From contig PWLN01000103.1 in the NCBI GenBank assembly GCA_003559375.1, positions 1 through 41,329 of the forward strand: a DNA stretch of 41,329 nt. The letters run 5' to 3'. Below the pieces are notes generated by a model, which was given only the letters and a program-made list of their open reading frames with translations, had not been told where the DNA came from and did not search any database. Shown here piece after piece: positions 26,816-35,787 of the stretch. Source of the DNA: Balneolaceae bacterium (GTDB lineage: Bacteria; Bacteroidota; Rhodothermia; Balneolales; Balneolaceae). Both the position numbers and the translations under genes were made by a program. The first letter of the stretch is position 1; every line of letters begins with the position of its first letter.

Positions 26816-28317
26816 CAGGAAATTTCGTTTTCTTCTTTCTCTACTCCAAAATGAACTGGTACCGGATAGTCACCTGTGAAACAGGCTGTACAATAAGAAT
26901 GCCCTGATGAATTTGCCTCTTTAACAGCACTCACAAGGCCCTCAGGAGAAAGATATCTCACACTATCTGCGCCAATTTCTCTTGCGATAGTTTCTATATC
27001 TCCATTGCATTTGTTGGCAATCAATTCGTCAGGACTGGGAAAGTCCATCCCATAAAAGCAGGGATGCGTAATGGGAGGTGAACTCACTAAAAAATGAACT
27101 TCTTTCGGTCTGGCCTCACGGATCATCTCAACGAGATGTCTTGATGTTGTCCCCCTCACTATTGAATCGTCAACAATGATTACAGACCGCCCTTCCAACA
27201 CGCCTTTTACTGTGTTAAACTTTGTTCTTACTTTTTGTTCTCGTGATTTCTGGCCCGGTGAAATAAACGTACGCCCAACATAATGATTTCGAATCAGGCC
27301 GATATCGTATTTACAATCATATCCAAGTTTTTGGTTCTCGTGAGCATAACCGATTGCAGCTGTGTTGCTTGAATCAGGTACTGAAATCACAATGGGCTTC
27401 TTGTCGTCTTTACTGTTAGAAATCACCTTATTCACAGGATGCTCTTTAGCAAGCTGTTTACCGAGGTTCCGGCGAATTTTGTCAACCATTTCACCAAAAA
27501 TCCTGCTATCGGGCCTGGAAAAGTACACATATTCAAAAATGCACTGACTGGTTTCCGTGCCGGGTTCCTTATCGAGGAAAAAGCTCTTTGGTTCATGGTT
27601 CACAGCTGCTTCCCTGTCGATTATCAATACCTCTCCCGGTTCAACATCCCGGATAAACTCAGCTCCAATGATATCAAATGCGCAGGTTTCACTGGCAACG
27701 GTATATGCACCGTCAATTTTACCCAGCGCTAGTGGACGAAAGCCATTCGGGTCACGCACAGCAATTAATTTATCATCCGTTAAAATGACCAGGCAATAAG
27801 CGCCCTCAATCTGCCCGAGTGCATCCATCACCTGATCAACCTGGTCTTTTTCCCGGCTGTGTGATATCAAATGGAGAATGAGTTCGGTATCAGATGTGCT
27901 TTGAAACAATACCCCTTCATCCCTGAAACGCTCTCTGAGAATGCGGGCATTTGAGAGATTGCCGTTATGGCCAATTGCCAGGTTCCCATTTCTGTAGTGC
28001 ACCCTGAAGGGCTGGATGTTTGCAGGATTTTTTGCAGCGCCTGAAGTGGAATACCGGTTATGGCCGATCGCAGAGCTGCCCCTCAGCTCACGCTTGAATA
28101 TACGCGGATCATCAAAAACAGAGAGTACAAGCCCAAACCCTCTGTGCATGGGCATAGTATTACGGTTTTTTCTTTCATCATAGAATGTAGTTACAATTCC
28201 GGCCGATTCCTGGCCACGGTGCTGAAGTGCGTGTAACCCATAATAGGTGAGCAGGGCCGCTTCGGAGTGATTATAGATACCGAAAATACCGCAATAATCG
28301 TGGGGTTTGTCGATCAT
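26815..28317 (-). CDS. purF: Amidophosphoribosyltransferase
   Basis: 500 aa; CGIFGIYNHSEAALLTYYGLHALQHRGQESAGI, GHNRYSTSGAAKNPANIQPF, PRPP motif VIIVDDSIVRGTTSRHLVEMIREA; Cys pattern SYCTACFTGDYP like Fe-S-type PurF. Confidence 0.97.
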   Translation of the reverse strand: MIDKPHDYCGIFGIYNHSEAALLTYYGLHALQHRGQESAGIVTTFYDERKNRNTMPMHRGFGLVLSVFDDPRIFKRELRGSSAIGHNRYSTSGAAKNPANIQPFRVHYRNGNLAIGHNGNLSNARILRERFRDEGVLFQSTSDTELILHLISHSREKDQVDQVMDALGQIEGAYCLVILTDDKLIAVRDPNGFRPLALGKIDGAYTVASETCAFDIIGAEFIRDVEPGEVLIIDREAAVNHEPKSFFLDKEPGTETSQCIFEYVYFSRPDSRIFGEMVDKIRRNLGKQLAKEHPVNKVISNSKDDKKPIVISVPDSSNTAAIGYAHENQKLGYDCKYDIGLIRNHYVGRTFISPGQKSREQKVRTKFNTVKGVLEGRSVIIVDDSIVRGTTSRHLVEMIREARPKEVHFLVSSPPITHPCFYGMDFPSPDELIANKCNGDIETIAREIGADSVRYLSPEGLVSAVKEANSSGHSYCTACFTGDYPVPVHFGVEKEENEIS

Positions 28318-28453
28318 TATTGGTTAAGAGTTCAGAAAATTTTTGTAAGGAGAAAAGATATGGAAAAGCCTTGTAAATAACATTTATGAAAGTTAATCAT
28401 TCAAAATATAAATTGACAAACAGTGATTAATTCGTGATTTCTTTATACGATTC

Positions 28454-28933
28454 ATGCAGCTCTTTCGTAAATTTAAGGTTATGAAAAGTCAAAAAATCAC
28501 ATCATCTGTCCAATTCATCTTCCGCATTATTCTTGGTGGTATGCTGATTTTTGCGGGCGTATTGAAACTGATTGATAATACAACACTTTTTGAATCTGTA
28601 GCATACATAACCTGGCTTCCGGTATGGGCAAAAAGCCTGATCATTAATTGGCTTCCTTACATTGAAATTGCAATTGGTGCGCTGTTAATCACTTATCTGG
28701 TCGACATAATCTCAATTCCTGCTAATGCTCTTATATACCTGAGCTTCTTTATTTTCGCTGTTTGGGGGATGGGTTCAGGACTTGAAATCGACTGCGGATG
28801 TTTTGGTGACCTTGACAGCTCTTCATTTATCGGGCAGCTTCTTGGTTCCGAACTCGGCTGGAAAATGACAATACGAAATGCATTATTTACCCTGATGTCA
28901 CTATTTCTGTTCTGGAAACCTGCAGCATCCTGA
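28454..28933 (+). CDS. MauE/DoxX-like membrane protein
   Basis: About 150-159 aa, 4 TM; FRIILGGMLIFAGVLKLIDN and DCGCFGDL motif. Start may be 28481 (MKSQKITS). Confidence 0.8.
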   Translation: MQLFRKFKVMKSQKITSSVQFIFRIILGGMLIFAGVLKLIDNTTLFESVAYITWLPVWAKSLIINWLPYIEIAIGALLITYLVDIISIPANALIYLSFFIFAVWGMGSGLEIDCGCFGDLDSSSFIGQLLGSELGWKMTIRNALFTLMSLFLFWKPAAS

Positions 28934-29050
28934 GTGCTACCCTGATAATTGATATCACAACTGTCCACTTGTGCCTATGGTAAAACGTTATAGAATTTTT
29001 AAAATATCTTTATTTCTGAGATTTTAGGAATGATGAATTCGCTCCTTCTC

Positions 29051-29150
29051 AAGGCTCATCTTTTGTACGCGAAGCGTTCCGAGCGAAGCGATTCCCATGA
29101 AATGCTCATTATTTATACGCGAAGCGCTCAGAGCGTAGTGATTCCCACGA
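29051..29150. repeat. 50-bp imperfect direct tandem duplication
   Basis: aaggctcatcttttgtacgcgaagcgttccgagcgaagcgattcccatga / aatgctcattatttatacgcgaagcgctcagagcgtagtgattcccacga; about 41/50 identical by eye. Confidence 0.9.
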
Positions 29151-29441
29151 AGTGATATCCTTTGGCATAGCCATCCCTTCGGGGCCACTCCAGCCCGACG
29201 ACGCCGAAGGCATCCCGATGGGGAAATACACCGTTGGTATTCCGGTCAGGATGGCAAAGGATCCGGGTGTTTTCAGGCAGCGCAGACAACTCCCGGCATG
29301 ACAAATTCTGAATGCACCGCCTCTGATAAAAATCCGGCATGTCATCCCGAACAAAGCCATTTCAGTGCCTTTCAGCAAGGGCGTAATCGCCACACGGGGA
29401 TGGCTATTCGAAAGAAAATACCTGTTCATAACCCGCCCCCA

Positions 29442-29595
29442 CAGGCCATCGGCCTGAGATAACAAAGCTTGGGGCAGCGGAGATAATAGATTCTCTGCAA
29501 AGGTAAGATGTTCACAAAAGGTTGTTAGTCGTATCAAACGGGAACCGCGCCCCAAGACAAACGATGCGCCCACACCCGGGCAGGCTGTAAGCCTG
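29442..29595 (+). repeat. Palindrome-capped ~154-bp element, copy 1
   Basis: caggccatcggcctg...TAACAAAGCTTGGGGCAG...AAAGGTAAGATGTTC...GCCCCAAG...caggctgtaagcctg. Same block order as copy 2 in reverse. Confidence 0.85.
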
Positions 29596-29954
29596 CAATA
29601 GCCCCTTCGTTGATTCATCGAAAACTTCAGTAAGGAATCTCAACATTCCGGTTCATACTTCTATACACAAACAACCAAACCGGATCACTATATATGGGCC
29701 AGTCACTCTGCCACCTTTGTGTTCACCTTACATTTTCAACCAAGTAATGGATCCCCTTTATCCATTCCAAGATTTAAGATGAACTTCATATCTATATTGC
29801 CGATCAGCAAATCCATCATCAGGCAACTACTTGCCGGCAGGAGACTGACAGGGTTATGCAGGAGTGTGATGGTATTGAGTATGACCCTGATCACTTTTGG
29901 AGATAAATCCGGATTGCGTAGGAAATAATACATCGATTCTGGTACCGTCTATCC

Positions 29955-30110
29955 CAGGCTTACAGCCTGACAATTTGATGGGTCCACCGTCTTACTTGGG
30001 GCGTGGTGTGTGCCTATGGCGTCTATCTGCATGGTTCGAACATCTTACCTTTGGCAGAGTACTTCTCTATAAAACTGCCCCAAGCTTTGTTATTTGAGGC
30101 CTACAGCCTC
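29955..30110 (-). repeat. Palindrome-capped ~156-bp element, copy 2 (inverted)
   Basis: Reverse complement reads gaggctgtaggcctc...TAACAAAGCTTGGGGCAG...AAAGGTAAGATGTTC...GCCCCAAG...caggctgtaagcctg. Confidence 0.85.
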
Positions 30111-30123
30111 GGGGATAGTCAAA

Positions 30124-30195
30124 ATATCGCCCCGAAGGGATCCCAATGGGAAACACCGAATATCGCCCCGTAGGGATCCCTTCGGGAAATATCGA
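30124..30195. repeat. 36-bp tandem duplication (REP-like)
   Basis: atatcgccccgaagggatcccaatgggaaacaccga / atatcgccccgtagggatcccttcgggaaatatcga. Confidence 0.9.
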
Positions 30196-30324
30196 ATACT
30201 GAATTTCGAATTTTCAGAATAAGATAAACCTGGATTCAACAAGATTGCCGTCTCCTTTAGCTGACGGATTGAAAAGCTTGCCGAGAACTAATCCCGAGCG
30301 AAACTCTCTGAAAAGCGGAAAACC

Positions 30325-30393
30325 TTTGTCGGGACTTTTGCTATCGCTCAAACTTTTCGCTTCGCGGGAATCGCTACCGCTCGAAGCACTTTT
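30325..30393 (+). repeat. 69-bp dispersed direct repeat, copy 1
   Basis: tttgtcgggacttttgctatcgctcaaacttttcgcttcgcgggaatcgctaccgctcgaagcactttt; ungapped match to 34182-34250. Confidence 0.88.
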
Positions 30394-30433
30394 CACTTTT
30401 CACTTTTCACTTTTCACTTTTCACTTTTCACTT
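30387..30433. repeat. Heptamer tandem repeat (CACTTTT)6.7
   Basis: Six perfect cactttt units plus a partial unit. Confidence 0.97.
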
Positions 30434-30454
30434 AAAAAAATAATCCACTACTCA

Positions 30455-31597
30455 TTACACTTCCCACCGATATGTGCGATGCGTTTTATGATGAAAGCAG
30501 CCAAGTGCTTCAAGGCTGCGTTGCATGAGCCAGTTTTTTTCGCTAACCCAAACCCCCTCAAGATAATCGAGCTGCGGGGCCGCTTTATGTGTCATTTGTA
30601 TACCTCTGACAAAAACCAGAGCTTCCATGCCCAATTTTCTGAATTTTGGCACAGTCCCAAAAACTATGATCCGCAACCGGGTTGCTTTCTTCTTTATTCT
30701 GAGAATTTTTGGAAGATGCCACCATTTGAGCAGTCCTTTTGTCTGAACGGAAATCTCATTAAGGTCGGGTATACTAACGATAAATGATGCCGGTTCGCCA
30801 TTTACAAATGCAATCAATACACTCTCAGGGATCATGATCTGCTTCAGCTGTTTAACCATGTTTTTCACCGTTTCCCGGGTCAGTTCCGTAAACTCATGTT
30901 CGCGGTCTGCAATATCCTGTTCACTCCATGCCTTGTTGTAGATGGCTCTGATTGCCTCAGCATCCTCATTTATATTCTTAAGGTCAATGGGCCGCAGTAA
31001 TACCCCCGGTCGGTTCTCAATCCGGTCTGTAATTTTTACAAGCCGATCCGGCAAGGGGGTTGAAAATTTGCGTTTGTAGCTCCAGTGGTCATCAAGTTTA
31101 ACAGCACCTGTATTTTCAAGAATGACCTGATAGTAAGGCGGATGATAAAACATTCCATATATAGGCGGCTCCTCAAAGTTCTCGACGAGCAGCCCCCAGT
31201 AATTATTATTTTCACCAAAATTGACTGGCCCACGAAACGCTTTATAACCATGCTTTGCATGCCATTCTTTAACAAAATGGATCATTCCATCTGCTACATC
31301 CTGATCTTCAATCATCTCAACAAATCCAAACCCACCCAATTTTGGTTCAAAAACCGCATCTTTTTCAGAGTGATTCATCACTGCGAAACGGGCAACCAAC
31401 CGGCTGCCATCGTACATGAGATATCTTTCACACTTTCCTTTGTTGAAGAAAGAGTTTTGACGTGGATCAAAGATTTTCTCAATCTCAAACCTTAGTGGCG
31501 GTATCCAATTTGGGTAATTTTCATAAATCTGAAAAGTAAATTGATGAAACAGTTCAATTTCATTTTTACTTTTGACAATTTTAAAATGATAAGCCAT
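30455..31597 (-). CDS. GNAT-like N-acetyltransferase family protein
   Basis: 380 aa; PPLRFEIEKIFDPRQNSFFNKGKCERYLMYDGSRLVARFAVMNH, GYKAFRGPVNFGENNNYWGLLVENFEEPPIYGMFYHPPYY. Confidence 0.7.
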   Translation of the reverse strand: MAYHFKIVKSKNEIELFHQFTFQIYENYPNWIPPLRFEIEKIFDPRQNSFFNKGKCERYLMYDGSRLVARFAVMNHSEKDAVFEPKLGGFGFVEMIEDQDVADGMIHFVKEWHAKHGYKAFRGPVNFGENNNYWGLLVENFEEPPIYGMFYHPPYYQVILENTGAVKLDDHWSYKRKFSTPLPDRLVKITDRIENRPGVLLRPIDLKNINEDAEAIRAIYNKAWSEQDIADREHEFTELTRETVKNMVKQLKQIMIPESVLIAFVNGEPASFIVSIPDLNEISVQTKGLLKWWHLPKILRIKKKATRLRIIVFGTVPKFRKLGMEALVFVRGIQMTHKAAPQLDYLEGVWVSEKNWLMQRSLEALGCFHHKTHRTYRWEV

Positions 31598-31914
31598 TAT
31601 TTAGTTAGTGCTTTGCAATCAGAAAAATTACTTTTTTCAGGTATTTTATGACAAGCCGGAAATTTCAACCGGAAATCACAATTTGGAATTAACTAAAAAG
31701 TACAAGGGCCTATAGATTGAACCAAGTAAATGAAGAAAATAATCCTGAATTTTAAAACGGAATTTTAAGTATCATTTTTATGTGTTAGGTACAGAATGAG
31801 GGTGCTGTGGATTGTCAGCATCTTATTAAACTTTCAACCTTACTATGATTTGTTTGGCTACTATCAGAAGATTGCTTTTGAACTTAGCTATTAATTATTT
31901 AGATCCTTTACGGT

Positions 31915-32346
31915 TTGTTTATGGCCAATGATAAAAGAACTTTGGCAGTTGTGTTGTTACTTTTTTCATGCATCACATCTGCATTGCTATTATGGAAAGC
32001 AGAACCACCAAACCGTACTACACTAACATCATCTGCTCAGCTCGATTCACTCATCAATCTGACCATCAATGATTTTATGATACCACAATCAAATGTACGG
32101 ATGCGTTCTGTAAAGGTTGATTCTCTATTTACCAGAAATATTTATTCGATTCGGGTACCTCGAGATTTTTCCAAAACCTCATTTCATTATCAGCTTCATC
32201 AGGAACTCCTGCCTTTCAATGCATCAACTGCAGGCCGTGTGGAATTCCCTGACTATAACCTGCAAATTCATGTAATTTTCAATAACAAAGTGCATCGATC
32301 CGTTTTTATTATTACAGATCCGCTGCTACAACAGATACATCAATAA
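31915..32346 (+). CDS. Hypothetical protein with N-terminal TM/signal segment
   Basis: 143 aa, hydrophobic N-terminus MANDKRTLAVVLLLFSCITSALLLW, ends 8 bp before the next gene. Confidence 0.65.
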   Translation: MFMANDKRTLAVVLLLFSCITSALLLWKAEPPNRTTLTSSAQLDSLINLTINDFMIPQSNVRMRSVKVDSLFTRNIYSIRVPRDFSKTSFHYQLHQELLPFNASTAGRVEFPDYNLQIHVIFNNKVHRSVFIITDPLLQQIHQ

Positions 32347-32353
32347 ATGTCTT

Positions 32354-33211
32354 ATGAAGTGGATTGAGCCAAAAAAAATTCTGAAAAAACTTGAGCTCAC
32401 AGAATTTCCTCAACCTGATATCATTGAATTGAACTACCCTGTTTTGATGTGTCATGGCTATGGAGGTTTTACAATGCTGCTTACCCCGGCTCCCCTGCAC
32501 AACTCTTGTATGAGGCTGAGGGGCTATGGCATTCATGCATTCGCACCTAATATTGTACCTTATGCAACTATCGAAATAAGGGCAGAGCAGTGGGCTGAGG
32601 TTATTCAGAAGCTCATATCTCAATATGATTATGAAAAAATGAATGTCGTTGCCCACAGCATGGGCGGACTGGATATACGGTATGCAATATCAAATTTAAG
32701 TATGGCAGATTCAATTGCTTCATTAACCACAGTTGCCTCCCCTCATCATGGAACAAGTCTTGCTGAATTGGTACTGAATACACCTGAAACACTTAAAGAA
32801 AAACTTGGTGAACTAATCGATTGGTTTGGTGAAAGTATCTATCCCGGCCAAAAAAGTGATGCAGTTGCTGCAGTTGAGCAGCTTACACGTGATTATATTA
32901 CTACTGAATTTAACCCAAATACACCGGATGCAAAGCAGGTTCTCTATTTCTCTTACAGTGCAGCAGTTGGCAAGGGAACCAAAGAACCACTGAATCCAAT
33001 TTACCGCCTTCAGAACCAACTCATCTATCAAAATGAAGGAGTGAATGACTCGTTTGTCACAGTTAAAAGTGCAAAATGGGGTAAACACATTAACACACTT
33101 CCCATAAGCCACCTGGAGCAAATAGAAATTCAGGTCAGTAAAGAGAGAAAGCCAATAGTTGAAAATTTCTGGAAAGACCTTGCATTAAACCTTCAAAAAA
33201 ATGGCTTGTAA
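32354..33211 (+). CDS. Alpha/beta-hydrolase, triacylglycerol-lipase-like
   Basis: 285 aa; YPVLMCHGYGG, MNVVAHSMGGLDIRYAISNL (G-H-S-M-G nucleophile elbow), VASPHHGTSLAELVL. Confidence 0.85.
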   Translation: MKWIEPKKILKKLELTEFPQPDIIELNYPVLMCHGYGGFTMLLTPAPLHNSCMRLRGYGIHAFAPNIVPYATIEIRAEQWAEVIQKLISQYDYEKMNVVAHSMGGLDIRYAISNLSMADSIASLTTVASPHHGTSLAELVLNTPETLKEKLGELIDWFGESIYPGQKSDAVAAVEQLTRDYITTEFNPNTPDAKQVLYFSYSAAVGKGTKEPLNPIYRLQNQLIYQNEGVNDSFVTVKSAKWGKHINTLPISHLEQIEIQVSKERKPIVENFWKDLALNLQKNGL

Positions 33212-33246
33212 AGAGTGGCAGAGTGTACCACAACACTATACAGGTT

Positions 33247-34011
33247 TCAAAGTTCAATTGATTTTAAATCATTGAGCAATGAATAAGCTGTGAGGTCGTA
33301 CTGGATGGGTGTCAGCGAAGCATATCCTTTTTCGAGAGCAGTAATATCATTGTTATCACCTTCATCCAGAAGCTGAAATTTTCCGGTCATCCAGTAGTAT
33401 GATCTGTTATGAGGGTCAATTCTGCCTTCAAATTCCTCTACATATCTGCTGTTTGCCTGTCTTACCCACTTAATCCCCTTTAACGGGCCGGCAGGAGCAT
33501 TCAAATTTAGTGTGACCCCCCTTGGCAAGCCATGATTCAAAACATATCCAATCACTTTTCTGGCTGCGTCTTTACAGCCGCTCAGGTCAGCATTTTCATC
33601 ATAGTCGGTACAAGAGATTGCAATGGAAGGATAGCCCAATATGGTTCCCTCTGTAGCGGCACTTACAGTACCGGAATAGAGGATGTTAATCCCCGCATTA
33701 CTTCCGTGATTTATACCGCTCACAACCAGGTCCGGCTTTCTGTTTAATAGTTGGTTATGTGCCAGTTTGATAGAATCAGCCGGAGTTCCTGAAACAGCCT
33801 GTCCGTTAAAACGGTTGTCAATGCGAAATGCACGGCTGCGAAGAGGGGTTTGAATGGTAATCGCATGCCCCACTGCACTTTGTTGCCGGTCGGGTGCAAT
33901 AATTTCTACATCTCCAAACTCGGCAGATATTTCTGCCAGAGCTTTTATTCCCGGCGAAAAAATCCCGTCATCATTACAGACCAGAAGCAGGGGCTTTCTG
34001 TGATTCGACAT
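33247..34011 (-). CDS. surE: 5'/3'-nucleotidase SurE
   Basis: 254 aa; LLVCNDDGIFSPGIKALAE, APDRQQSAVGHAITI, VSGINHGSNAGINILYSGTVSAATEG. Confidence 0.96.
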   Translation of the reverse strand: MSNHRKPLLLVCNDDGIFSPGIKALAEISAEFGDVEIIAPDRQQSAVGHAITIQTPLRSRAFRIDNRFNGQAVSGTPADSIKLAHNQLLNRKPDLVVSGINHGSNAGINILYSGTVSAATEGTILGYPSIAISCTDYDENADLSGCKDAARKVIGYVLNHGLPRGVTLNLNAPAGPLKGIKWVRQANSRYVEEFEGRIDPHNRSYYWMTGKFQLLDEGDNNDITALEKGYASLTPIQYDLTAYSLLNDLKSIEL

Positions 34012-34046
34012 AATTGATACTTAATTTTGCGTGTTTATTTTAATAT

Positions 34047-34088
34047 GGCAGAAGGCAGACGGCAAATAGCTTGTAGCTGATAGCTGAA
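34047..34088. repeat. Heptamer-phase array with drifting unit
   Basis: ggcagaa-ggcagac-ggcaaat-agcttgt-agctgat-agctgaa. Confidence 0.85.
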
Positions 34089-34181
34089 AATAATGAATCT
34101 TCACTTTGCATTTTGAGTAAGCCTTTATTCAACTCTATTAATGAATATCTTATGGCCTGGCAATCGGCGCATCCCGATATG

Positions 34182-34250
34182 TTTGTCGGGACTGTCGCAT
34201 CCGCTCCAGCTTTTCGATTCGCGGGAATCGCTAACGCTCTGAGCACTTTT
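34182..34250 (+). repeat. 69-bp dispersed direct repeat, copy 2
   Basis: tttgtcgggactgtcgcatccgctccagcttttcgattcgcgggaatcgctaacgctctgagcactttt. Confidence 0.88.
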
Positions 34251-34252
34251 AC

Positions 34253-35077
34253 CTAATATTGTTCCGTTTCGTTTGGAAAATCACCCGATTTAACATCATA
34301 CACGTACCTGCCAACTGCATCTTTCATAATCTCATGAAGATCAGAATAGCGTCGCAAAAAACGGGGTGAAAAATCCTTGTTCAATCCCAGCATGTCATGC
34401 AAGACGAGCACCTGCCCATCACAATTCGGTCCGGCCCCGATTCCAATCGTAGGTACAGATACAAGCTCTGTTACCTGCCGTGCGAGTTCACTTGGAATTT
34501 TTTCCAGCACTATCGAAAAAACACCAGCTTCCTCAAGTTTTTTGGCATCCTGTAATAACTGATCTGCTTCTTTCTGATCCTTGGCACGTACCTTATATGT
34601 GCCAAATTTATAGATGCTCTGAGGTGTAAGACCAAGATGGCCCATCACCGGTATGCCTGCATCCACAATTTTTCGCACAGTTTCAGTTATTGTTTTGCCA
34701 CCTTCAAGCTTTACAGCATGAGCACCGGCTTCTTTCATCATGCGTCCGGCGTTAATCAACGCTTCTTTGGCCGTAACCTGATATGTCATAAACGGCAGGT
34801 CGGCAATCACAAGTGCCCGTTGAACAGCCCTTACCACACATGATGTGTGATAGATCATGTGGTCAAGTGTCATAGGAATGGTTGTATCAAAACCCGCCAT
34901 AACGTTACTGGCGGAATCACCAACCAAAATTACGTCGATACCGGCCGAATCCACAATGCCTGCCATTGTGAAATCATAAGCCGTCAACATGCTGATTTTT
35001 TCACCACTTCGTTTCATTTCCACAACGGTTTGTGTGGTTACTTTATCAGGGCGCGAACTCTTGCCTTGTGTGCTCAT
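34253..35077 (-). CDS. panB: 3-methyl-2-oxobutanoate hydroxymethyltransferase
   Basis: 274 aa; [99 protein letters not shown]. Confidence 0.96.
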   Translation of the reverse strand: MSTQGKSSRPDKVTTQTVVEMKRSGEKISMLTAYDFTMAGIVDSAGIDVILVGDSASNVMAGFDTTIPMTLDHMIYHTSCVVRAVQRALVIADLPFMTYQVTAKEALINAGRMMKEAGAHAVKLEGGKTITETVRKIVDAGIPVMGHLGLTPQSIYKFGTYKVRAKDQKEADQLLQDAKKLEEAGVFSIVLEKIPSELARQVTELVSVPTIGIGAGPNCDGQVLVLHDMLGLNKDFSPRFLRRYSDLHEIMKDAVGRYVYDVKSGDFPNETEQY

Positions 35078-35080
35078 AAT

Positions 35081-35512
35081 TTATTCCCTGGTTACAATTG
35101 CTGCTGAAGCTTCAAGCTCGCATGTAACCTTACCATCAACCGTTGCCACACCTTCCATGGTTACAAAGTTGCGTCTCATATTCGAAAGTTTCACTTCCAT
35201 CCTGAGCTGATCACCAGGAACCACTTGCTGACGAAATTTGGCATTTTTTATGCCTGTAAATACAATCAGTGAATTTTCCGGATCCTTGACATGGGCTTTC
35301 ATGAGCATTATACAGCCAGACTGTGCCATTGCTTCTACCTGCAATACGCCCGGCATAATCGGAGCGCCAGGAAAATGACCGTTAAAAAACTCTTCATTTA
35401 CCGTAACATTCTTGATGGTTACAATACGGTCTTCTTCAGCTTCAAGTACCCGGTCTACAAGTAAAAACGGGTAACGATGCGGCAGGTATTTTTTGATTTC
35501 TTCGATTTTCAT
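35081..35512 (-). CDS. fabZ: 3-hydroxyacyl-ACP dehydratase FabZ
   Basis: 143 aa; LPHRYPFLLVDRVLE, NEEFFNGHFPGAPIMPGVLQVEAMAQSG. Confidence 0.95.
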   Translation of the reverse strand: MKIEEIKKYLPHRYPFLLVDRVLEAEEDRIVTIKNVTVNEEFFNGHFPGAPIMPGVLQVEAMAQSGCIMLMKAHVKDPENSLIVFTGIKNAKFRQQVVPGDQLRMEVKLSNMRRNFVTMEGVATVDGKVTCELEASAAIVTRE

Positions 35513-35686
35513 GTGTGGCAGTTTAGTTGTTTTTCTGAATATTTCTTAATCATGTCAAAATTCTGGGTGTTTAAAGCGCCGGACATGTGTACACAGAATT
35601 AACCTTTTTTTTATCCAAAATGTCAATATACCAATTCTTGCGTCAATTAAAGAGACAACAAACGAAATGAATTTATTAAGGGAAAT

Positions 35687-35765
35687 GTCATCAGTCGAGT
35701 TCTTCTGAAATGTGAACCAGTTTAAAAAATATGACCTTTTGCGAATCGACTCGGCTGATGACTCG
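35687..35765. repeat. 79-bp element with terminal inverted repeats, copy A
   Basis: GTCATCAGTCGAGTTCTTC...GAATCGACTCGGCTGATGACTCG. Confidence 0.93.
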
Positions 35766-35787
35766 CGTAGTACAAGCAAAGATACAA

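Noticed and set aside
29109-29618. 169-aa minus-strand ORF
   Set aside because: Overlaps the 50-bp tandem repeat and palindrome-capped copy 1, low-complexity Cys/Gly/Arg-rich translation, no recognisable domain; most likely repeat DNA read as protein.
30387-30433. Possible CRISPR array
   Set aside because: Perfect 7-bp tandem units with no spacers; not CRISPR. The same holds for the other heptamer arrays and for the 79-bp pair (only two copies, no cas genes).
31655-31680. ccggaaatttcaaccggaaatc short direct repeat
   Set aside because: Single short repetition in AT-rich intergenic DNA, not distinguishable from chance.
35555-35779. 74-aa minus-strand ORF upstream of fabZ
   Set aside because: Spans the 79-bp copy A; explained by the repeat. 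Copy B has an in-frame stop.
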